Notes under the pieces: generated by a model
The model's database searches: none
Told to the model about the DNA's origin: nothing
Seen by the model: only the letters and a program-made list of their open reading frames with translations
Shown: positions 8,601 to 14,736 of the stretch, piece by piece
Layout of the letters: every line of letters starts with the position of its first letter
How positions within the stretch are numbered: position 1 is the first letter of the stretch
Translations under genes and position numbers: made by a program
Source: an uncultured Flammeovirgaceae bacterium
Lineage (GTDB): Bacteria > Bacteroidota > Bacteroidia > Cytophagales > Cyclobacteriaceae
Assembly (NCBI GenBank): GCA_937138955.1
Contig: CAKZPJ010000648.1
Coordinates: 1-23,208 of the forward strand
Reading direction: 5' to 3'
DNA length: 23,208 nt

Positions 8601-9419
8601 ATGGACATTACCAGCCAAGCTATTCCTAAAACCAAAAAATGGGTCGAAAATTTTGCCCGCTTTGGCTACGCCACGAAAGGAACTATTTATGTAATTGTTG
8701 GAGTTCTATCGGCTATGGCCGCTTTTGGTGGTAGCGGAGGCCAGACTACCGGACGTTCGGGAGCTTTTCGCGAGATTGCCCAGCAACCTTTTGGTCAAAT
8801 TTTATTGGGTATCGTCGCTATTGGCTTTATCGGTTATGCCGTATGGCGATTCGTTCAAGCCATTCAAGATGTAGATAATAAGGGTAATGATATTTCCGGA
8901 ATTGTAGTCCGTATTGGGTACGGACTAAGTGGCATCTTGTACGGATACTTCGCCTACTATGCCTTCCAAATGATTTCAGGCACAACTGGAGGTAGCGGCG
9001 GCGGAAATAAGTTTATTGTCAGCAAACTATTGGAACAACCGTTCGGACAATTTTTAGTTGGAGTCTTCGCGGCCACAATTTTAGCTAAAGGGGTTTACCA
9101 AATTCACAAGGTTACTTCTGGTAGCTATATTAAAGGAATAAAAGACTCTAAGATGAATAATAAGCTTCAAGATACCTACCGTAAGCTAGGTCAGTTTGGG
9201 CTGATTGCTCGAGCCGTAGTTTTTGGGATTATTGGGTTCTTCTTGGCCAAAGCTGCTTTTGCTGCCAGTGCCTCTAAAGCTAAAGGTACGGAAGGAGCGT
9301 TTGATTTTTTAGTGGCTCAAGGTGGCCCTATTGTAATGGGTATTGTTGCTATTGGATTAGCCTCTTACGGGGTTTTCGAATTCTTTAAAGCGAAGTACAA
9401 ACCGTTTCGAACGAGCTAA
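8601..9419 (+). CDS. DUF1206 integral membrane protein
   Basis: A 272-residue membrane protein built from three copies of the DUF1206 unit (about residues 17-90, 100-172 and 196-268). Each unit has two transmembrane helices, and the first helix of each starts with a similar phrase: ARFGYATKGTIY, VRIGYGLSGILY and GQFGLIARAVVF. Gly-rich loops (GGSGGQ, GGSGGGN) separate the first two helix pairs, and EQPFGQFLVG echoes QQPFGQILLG of the first unit. The family's biochemical role is unknown, so no function is proposed. It is single on its strand and faces the aldo/keto reductase, with a large inverted repeat between the two stops. Confidence 0.88.
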   Translation: MDITSQAIPKTKKWVENFARFGYATKGTIYVIVGVLSAMAAFGGSGGQTTGRSGAFREIAQQPFGQILLGIVAIGFIGYAVWRFVQAIQDVDNKGNDISGIVVRIGYGLSGILYGYFAYYAFQMISGTTGGSGGGNKFIVSKLLEQPFGQFLVGVFAATILAKGVYQIHKVTSGSYIKGIKDSKMNNKLQDTYRKLGQFGLIARAVVFGIIGFFLAKAAFAASASKAKGTEGAFDFLVAQGGPIVMGIVAIGLASYGVFEFFKAKYKPFRTS

Positions 9420-9421
9420 AG

Positions 9422-9501
9422 GGTTGATGGTAAACGGTATAAGGTTGAAAGGTGAAGGGTACGATAGGATACATAACTATCTCACCCTTCACCTTTCAAC
9501 C
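9422..9501. terminator. Long inverted repeat built on a GGT-heptamer array, likely bidirectional terminator
   Basis: A perfect 18-base inverted repeat (9443-9460 against 9484-9501) with a 23-base loop lies between the stops of two convergent genes and touches the minus-strand stop. It could terminate transcripts from both sides, although no long T-tract follows. The left arm is part of a degenerate tandem array of GGT units spaced 7-8 bases apart (9422, 9429, 9436, 9443, 9451, 9458), so it may instead be a dispersed repeat. Confidence 0.6.
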
Positions 9502-9503
9502 CC

Positions 9504-10496
9504 TTACTTAATTCGTGAATCACTCTGCCACATATCAGCATTAGAACCTAATGTATCTTTTAGCGAATGAGTGACTTCGTTGAGTTCTTCCACTATCTGA
9601 CCAGATAATGATACTTGCATAGCGGCTACATTATCTTTTACCTGCTTCGGGTTTCTCGCGCCTACAATAATGCTACCCATACCCGGTTGAGCTAATAACC
9701 AAGCCATGCTGAGGTGCGTCATGGGAATATTTTCCCGCTCAGCGATCTGTTTAATTTTGCCTATCGCTTCAAAAGTCAGCAGTTCTTGCCCAGCCTCACT
9801 ATGGCGAGCTTGCGATCGTTCGGAAGAGAAATGACGAGATCGAGCCCGATCATCCGGAACTGCTTCAGGATTACTAAACTTTCCAGCTAGCAGCCCTTGC
9901 ATAATAGACGAATAGCTCAGTACCGGAATCTGATGCTTCTCGCAGAGGGGTAAAATATTAAACTCAATGGCTCTCCACAACAAATTGTAGGGCAACTGAT
10001 TGCTAGAAATCTCTTGAGTCACTTGTAAAGCTTCGGTCAAGTCTTGCTCACCAAAATTAGATACTCCAAAGGCTCGTATTTTCCCTTCTTGTTTCAGATC
10101 AACCAACGCTCTCATAGTTTCCTCTACCGGAACATCAGGATTCGGCCAGTGTAATTGAAGTAAATCCAGATGATCTGATTTGAGGGCTTGAATTCGGGCT
10201 TCGCAGGCTTTCTTTACATCATCATAGTGAAAATCATCGGGAACAATCTTAGTAGCAATTACAATCTTGTCATATACATCTCCGAGTGCCTGATGAATCA
10301 TTCGTTCGGAAGCTCCATTTCCGTAGGCCTGCGCTGTATCAAAAAAAGTAATGCCTTGCTCATAGGCCTCGCGTAGAGCAGCTAGTGAATCTTTTTCTTC
10401 TTGATGCCCCCAGTTAAAACCTCCTACAATTGCCCAGGCTCCGAAGGTCATACGGGTTATAGTAAGATCGCTGTGAGGTAAGGTGATTGTTTGCAT
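9504..10496 (-). CDS. Aldo/keto reductase
   Basis: A 330-residue NADPH-dependent aldo/keto reductase with a (beta/alpha)8 barrel. The catalytic tetrad is complete: Asp53 and Tyr58 in FFDTAQAYGNG, Lys83 in IATKI and His116 in LLQLHWPNP. The GVSNF motif (about 142-146) and the cofactor segment IIVGARNPKQVKDN near the C-terminus are also present. It is cytoplasmic and has no signal peptide. Members of this group reduce aldehydes or ketones of sugars and xenobiotics, and this sequence resembles the general-stress (YhdN/IolS-like) type. It is transcribed alone, towards the DUF1206 gene, and diverges from the SRPBCC gene. The physiological substrate is not known. Confidence 0.92.
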   Translation of the reverse strand: MQTITLPHSDLTITRMTFGAWAIVGGFNWGHQEEKDSLAALREAYEQGITFFDTAQAYGNGASERMIHQALGDVYDKIVIATKIVPDDFHYDDVKKACEARIQALKSDHLDLLQLHWPNPDVPVEETMRALVDLKQEGKIRAFGVSNFGEQDLTEALQVTQEISSNQLPYNLLWRAIEFNILPLCEKHQIPVLSYSSIMQGLLAGKFSNPEAVPDDRARSRHFSSERSQARHSEAGQELLTFEAIGKIKQIAERENIPMTHLSMAWLLAQPGMGSIIVGARNPKQVKDNVAAMQVSLSGQIVEELNEVTHSLKDTLGSNADMWQSDSRIK

Positions 10497-10701
10497 AGTG
10501 TGGTTCTGGTAGATTCGCTCAAGATACTAAAATTATTCCCTTCAACCGCCCGGATCTATCAGTAGGGCTAAAAAATGCACCTTCGGTAGCTAGGTTGTGC
10601 AGATAATTTAAAAAATTACTTTCATTCCCTATCATTTCATTTGCGTTGATCTTCAAAAGACCAAACGAAAAAATATATCATTTATCACAATCTAAACTTC
10701 T

Positions 10702-11169
10702 ATGAATTCATCTATCTCAACACCTAAGAATGGTAAAGCAACCACCAGGAAGACAACCTTTAGTCGAGAAACAACTGTTAGTACTAAGATTAATGCTGAT
10801 GCTGCTGTGGTTTGGGCACTACTAACCCAAGCCTCTGATTATACCCGCTGGAATTCCACCATTGTATCGTTAGAAGGTGAGATTCGGGAAGGAGAAAAGA
10901 TCAAACTCAAATCTACCCTAGACGAGAAACGCACGTTCAAACTTAAGGTCAAAGCATTTATACCCGAACAACGTTTAGTATGGGGCGATGGACAGGGTAA
11001 CCGAACGTACACAATTACCAAGCAAGGCAAAGAAGGGGTAACCTTTACTATGACCGAAAAAATTGGTGGGTTAATGTTTCCGCTCTACGCCAAGTTAATT
11101 CCGCCTTTTGACGAATCTTTTGAGCAGTTCGCCGCTGATTTAAAAAAAGAGGCAGAGACAATTACCTAA
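10702..11169 (+). CDS. SRPBCC (START/polyketide-cyclase-like) domain protein
   Basis: A 155-residue single-domain protein of the SRPBCC fold, which binds hydrophobic ligands in a helix-grip pocket. Recognisable pieces are STKINADAAVVWALLTQASDYTRWN (about 27-51; the first helix and the YTRWNS turn), the central beta-strands with RLVWGDGQ (90-97), and a long C-terminal helix PPFDESFEQFAADLKKEAE. The first 20 residues are basic and polar and look unstructured. Function ranges from ligand carriage to regulation in this superfamily, so nothing more specific is claimed. The gene stands alone on the plus strand and diverges from the aldo/keto reductase. Confidence 0.8.
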   Translation: MNSSISTPKNGKATTRKTTFSRETTVSTKINADAAVVWALLTQASDYTRWNSTIVSLEGEIREGEKIKLKSTLDEKRTFKLKVKAFIPEQRLVWGDGQGNRTYTITKQGKEGVTFTMTEKIGGLMFPLYAKLIPPFDESFEQFAADLKKEAETIT

Positions 11170-11288
11170 ACCTAGTAAGTTCAAAGGCAAATCGATGTTG
11201 AGAGTCCGGAACAAAATTATCTACTGTTTAATCCGTCTCCCGACTTCGGTCTTTTTACCTCTCTTCTTCTCGTAAACCCGCTATGGCA

Positions 11289-11400
11289 TGCTGACATTCA
11301 AACCGGGCCGTGCAGACGAAGGAGTAATTTTGAGGCTATTTTTGAGCCAGTAAAGGCATCCGCAGAACCCAGAATCGCTATTCAAGTTTGAATGTCAGCA
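11289..11400. repeat. MITE-like element A: 15-bp perfect terminal inverted repeats
   Basis: Arms TGCTGACATTCAAAC (11289-11303) and its exact complement (11386-11400) enclose 82 bases with no coding capacity. The element sits between the ends of two convergent genes (SRPBCC and sulfatase). Its interior contains ATTTTGAGGC (11327-11336), which also occurs inside the second inverted-repeat element at 13143-13152, followed in both by TTTTGAG and GGCAT words. Confidence 0.6.
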
Positions 11401-11426
11401 CGACCTGAAAGAAAAAAAAATACTAT

Positions 11427-12905
11427 TTACTTGCTCGGATAGTAAGGGTGCTCCATCGTCTCGCCGGGTTTGCGAAATACCCATGGGTTAAAAGCTTCCA
11501 GAGTTTCCTTCCATTCGGCTAAAGTTTTAGTTGGATAGGTTGCAGCCCAGCCACCCTGCCTAAATTCTTCACTCACTCCCTGATCGTCAATTTTCTCTCG
11601 CCACTGGTTAAGCTCAGCTAGTAGCGAATCTTTTATTGACTGATGTTCAGTATCATCCGTCAGATTATCTAATTCATAAGGGTCACTCTGTAAGTCGTAA
11701 AGTTCGTACTCCGGTTTGGAATCGGCCATGAATCGATCTTGCTCCGGAGAAAGTTCCCCTTCAAGATGCATTACGTTCAGTAGAGCCAGCACTGGATAGC
11801 TGCGTTCTTTGTAATTGTTGTACTGGCAGTAAGCCCGTTCTGGCATCAAGTTATGAATCAGCTTATACTTTTCCGAACGAATGGCTCGCATGGCGTCGTG
11901 GGTGCTATCCATTTTATCACGAGCGGCGAAAATATACTTCCGTCCGTCAATTTCCTTTTCCATCAGATTCTCTCCGTGCAACGGATGGGCGGGCTTAACT
12001 CCTGCTACATCCAGAATAGTTTTAGTAATGTCAATGGTCATCACCATCGCATCGGATACTGCTCCTGCTTCAATTTGACCCGGCCACCGGGCGATAATTG
12101 GTACTTGAATGCCACCATCGTACAGAAACTGTTTGCCCCGGGGCATACAGCGCCCATTGTCACCAATCAAAAATACTAAGGTATTTTCGGCCAAACCTTC
12201 CGCCTGCAAACGATCTAGTACCTCGCCTACCTGACGGTCTACGTTCTGCATGGCTTCCAATCCGTTGGCCCAATCTCGCTTGGCCAGATCAGTTTGCGGA
12301 TAATACGGTGGCAAGCTAACGTCTTCTATCGCGATAGGATTAAGCGAGTCTCGTTGCCAACGACGGTGGGTTCCAGGAAAGGTAAGCTGGGCAAAAAACG
12401 GTTGACCTTCCGCCCGCTCGCTCCAATCTTTTCCTTGGTATAAATCACCTTCGTGCGTGAAGTTCAGATCTGTCTTCCGATTCGCCATAAAGCAGGTAAA
12501 GTATCCCGCTTCCTGAAGCAGATGCGTCATTGGGCGAATACCGTGGGGTAGCGGCTGACGGGTAAAACCCGAGCCATTGGTACGATGCTGGTTGCTTTTA
12601 ATATAGTTTTGATGAAAACCGGTCATCATCGCCGACCGGGAAGGCGAGCAAACCGGCGCGGTGGCAAAAGCATTAGTATAGCGTATGCCTTCTGCTGCCA
12701 GTTTATCTACGTGAGGCGTATTGATGCCCGGTTCGCCGTAGCAAGAAAGCTGGTAGCCCCAATCTTCCAGCATAATCCAGACGATATTTGGCTTTTCAGT
12801 TGCAACGACTTCTTGATTAGCTTGCTCAGATGGACTCGAACAGGCTTGAATAATTACGATAAATAAGATGAAGCAAAAGGATGAATACTTACTGTAGGTT
12901 GTCAT
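11427..12905 (-). CDS. Lipoprotein sulfatase, family S1, SGSH-like
   Basis: A 492-residue formylglycine sulfatase with a lipoprotein signal (lipobox IQAC, Cys22). The signature is CSPSRSAMMTG: Cys86 is the formylglycine site and Arg90 its partner. Metal ligands are Glu47-Asp48 in MLEDWG and Asp249-Asn250 in GDNG. The usual GKWHLG block is replaced by NRKTDLNF (142-149), in which Lys144 probably takes the lysine role. The KTD-x-NF form resembles sulfamidase-type subfamilies more than arylsulfatases. DGGIQVPIIARWPG (about 264-277) is well conserved. The gene lies about 520 bases downstream of susD on the same strand, with a repeat element between, so it may be the last gene of the PUL or have its own promoter. 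The substrate is presumably the glycan bound by SusD. Confidence 0.92.
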   Translation of the reverse strand: MTTYSKYSSFCFILFIVIIQACSSPSEQANQEVVATEKPNIVWIMLEDWGYQLSCYGEPGINTPHVDKLAAEGIRYTNAFATAPVCSPSRSAMMTGFHQNYIKSNQHRTNGSGFTRQPLPHGIRPMTHLLQEAGYFTCFMANRKTDLNFTHEGDLYQGKDWSERAEGQPFFAQLTFPGTHRRWQRDSLNPIAIEDVSLPPYYPQTDLAKRDWANGLEAMQNVDRQVGEVLDRLQAEGLAENTLVFLIGDNGRCMPRGKQFLYDGGIQVPIIARWPGQIEAGAVSDAMVMTIDITKTILDVAGVKPAHPLHGENLMEKEIDGRKYIFAARDKMDSTHDAMRAIRSEKYKLIHNLMPERAYCQYNNYKERSYPVLALLNVMHLEGELSPEQDRFMADSKPEYELYDLQSDPYELDNLTDDTEHQSIKDSLLAELNQWREKIDDQGVSEEFRQGGWAATYPTKTLAEWKETLEAFNPWVFRKPGETMEHPYYPSK

Positions 12906-13426
12906 ATAAGTTTAAGCTGATTAGGATAACAACTTACTTATTTTTCTTCACACAAAGCAATCAACTGATAATTTTAGCGTAGACGAAGAATAAGATGAAT
13001 CAATAATTATCTAATCGATATTCTACACTCATTAAGAATGTGGCCCTGCCGGTTAAGTATTCAAGCATGAAGCAATCAAACTATTGACAATAACGATATC
13101 TAAGAAGCTGTTTGAGTTAATTATTTGATGCGAAAACAACGGATTTTGAGGCGACACGAGGCACTTTTGAGGAGGCATAGCAGCGCTATGGATTGAAAAA
13201 GTAACGACGTGGTAGCCCAAAAGGCGTGTTTGTAGCCCGAAAAAGCTAACTAAAACAGCTTCTAAGATTGTAGTGCGTTTATCAACCTAGTTTGCCGTGT
13301 GCTTAATTATTTGATCGCAATCTGCTGAACAAAATCAAGCGTAACCTGAAACTTTTCTACACAATGTCACTCGATTTAGATTAGGTTCTTATTAGTTTTC
13401 TGTTTCAGTTTTTTAGAAGAGTGTAG
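12906..13426. other. Gene-free interval between susD and the sulfatase, holding repeats
   Basis: There are 521 bases without a gene. The main content is the 169-base inverted-repeat element at 13099-13267. A 13-base direct repeat, TTAATTATTTGAT, occurs at 13117-13129 (inside the element's left end) and at 13303-13315 (36 bases beyond its right end). No terminator-like hairpin was seen immediately after susD. Confidence 0.5.
13099..13267. repeat. MITE-like element B: 21-bp terminal inverted repeats
   Basis: The left arm (13099-13119) and right arm (13247-13267) are complementary at 19 of 21 positions and centre on AGAAGCTGTTT/AAACAGCTTCT. The 169-base element has no open frame of note. Inside is a short hairpin with arms CATAGC/GCTATG (13176-13181 and 13185-13190). 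Gene-free elements with such ends are typical of dispersed intergenic repeats in Bacteroidota, but copies elsewhere in this genome cannot be seen here. Confidence 0.65.
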
Positions 13427-14725
13427 TTAAACCGCCGGATCGTCTGGAGTATTAGGATTATTGGAGCGCTCAGTATCTGGATAAGGATAAAAATTGCGGG
13501 TTCGGCTCATTGTATCGCTACCCGGGCCAGGTCGGTTATAGCGACGGCTATCTTCTAACCGCATACCCGTAAGAAACAATTCAATCGCTCGATTACTATA
13601 AATATCTTCTAACACTGCGTCTTCGGTAGCTGGACCTGTGTAGGGTGCGAGTGCTGCATTCACTCCGGTAGGGTCTTCCGTTTTTGTTCGTACAGCGTTG
13701 AGAGTTTCAATTGCATCGCTTATCCCTCCTGAGCGAACCTGAGCCTCCGCCTTGTTAAGTAAAACCTCACCGGGAAGGTATACCGGAATAGAAGTAGTTC
13801 TTTCGCTAAAGTAACCTGCTAAATCCTCTACCGGTAGCTGCAAAGCAGCGGAAGTAGTATCAGCCGATACTAGAAAGAAATCAATTCGCCCATCGGCATT
13901 ATCTAGTTGTACTGGGTCTAACCCAAAGTTATCGAGCGGACGAAAATCATTGCCATTAATTGCTAGTTCCCAAATGGGGTTAGGGTTTTCAGCATCATAT
14001 ACAAAATAGGAAACCGAACTTATATCAACCATATCTGCTGCACTGATTGCCTCTTGGTAATTGCCAGCGATTAAGTGATAGCGACTCAGGTAAGCCTCAA
14101 CCATATTAGGCAGGTCGAGTGTAGTGCCAACCTGACCGTAAAACGAATCAGAGGGCGGGGTTGCCGATAACAGAGCCCGGGCATCCGTGAGCAAGCGTAT
14201 AGCTTCAGCAATAACTTCAGTACGATTTACGAATGGTGCATCTCCACTCGCTACGGTAGTGATGGGGGCTTGCTCAAAGCTTTGAGCTAAGTATCCTAAT
14301 GAAGCTGCTTTGAAAAACAAGGCATGAGCTATAATTCCTGTACGAGTAGCGGCATCCGGAATTACCTCTTCAGTGGTGTTATCAATAATTTGCTCAGCAT
14401 TACTAATTACGCGGTAAAGTCTGCTCCAAATGCCGCTCGTCAATGAGTTATCGTTCTCAATAGCATCACCCCCTTCTTCTAAATTTAAGTAGTTTACAAA
14501 CGTAGTGAAGGCACCTAATTCGCGAGAAGTTACTCCTGGTGTAATAATTATTCGGCTTAGTGCGCTGGTAGAGTAGTACTGGCGCATGCCTGCGGAAAGA
14601 GCCAGTAGTCCCTGGCGACTGTTGAGTGCTTCATCTTCGGTAGCGGCGTTAGGATTAGGAATATCCATTTCACAAGCCGAGACCAGAATAAAAAACCAAG
14701 CTGTAAGATATATTCTGAATTTCAT
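13427..14725 (-). CDS. SusD/RagB family glycan-binding lipoprotein
   Basis: A 432-residue SusD-like surface lipoprotein. The signal ends in lipobox LVSAC (Cys18), followed by EMDIPNPNAATEDEA, the usual start of mature SusD proteins. The helical TPR-like scaffold shows in HALFFKAASLGYLAQSFEQAP (about 133-153) and LLNKAEAQVRSGG. The C-terminus carries a typical RAIELFLTGMRLEDSRRYNRP block followed by the RNFYPYPDTERSNNPNTP tail. It caps the SusC barrel at the cell surface and binds the glycan or oligosaccharide. At 432 residues it is shorter than many SusD proteins. It follows susC by 11 bases, so the two are co-transcribed and should form a complex. The ligand cannot be read from sequence. Confidence 0.95.
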   Translation of the reverse strand: MKFRIYLTAWFFILVSACEMDIPNPNAATEDEALNSRQGLLALSAGMRQYYSTSALSRIIITPGVTSRELGAFTTFVNYLNLEEGGDAIENDNSLTSGIWSRLYRVISNAEQIIDNTTEEVIPDAATRTGIIAHALFFKAASLGYLAQSFEQAPITTVASGDAPFVNRTEVIAEAIRLLTDARALLSATPPSDSFYGQVGTTLDLPNMVEAYLSRYHLIAGNYQEAISAADMVDISSVSYFVYDAENPNPIWELAINGNDFRPLDNFGLDPVQLDNADGRIDFFLVSADTTSAALQLPVEDLAGYFSERTTSIPVYLPGEVLLNKAEAQVRSGGISDAIETLNAVRTKTEDPTGVNAALAPYTGPATEDAVLEDIYSNRAIELFLTGMRLEDSRRYNRPGPGSDTMSRTRNFYPYPDTERSNNPNTPDDPAV

Positions 14726-14736
14726 ATTATACGGAT

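Noticed and set aside
10600..10701. Possible promoter TTCATTTG upstream of the SRPBCC gene
   Set aside because: The second base of the -7 element mismatches and no TTG is at the expected distance.
11853..12866. Several plus-strand open frames opposite the second sulfatase
   Set aside because: They lie fully inside a well-supported sulfatase gene and their translations show no domain; they are antisense shadows.
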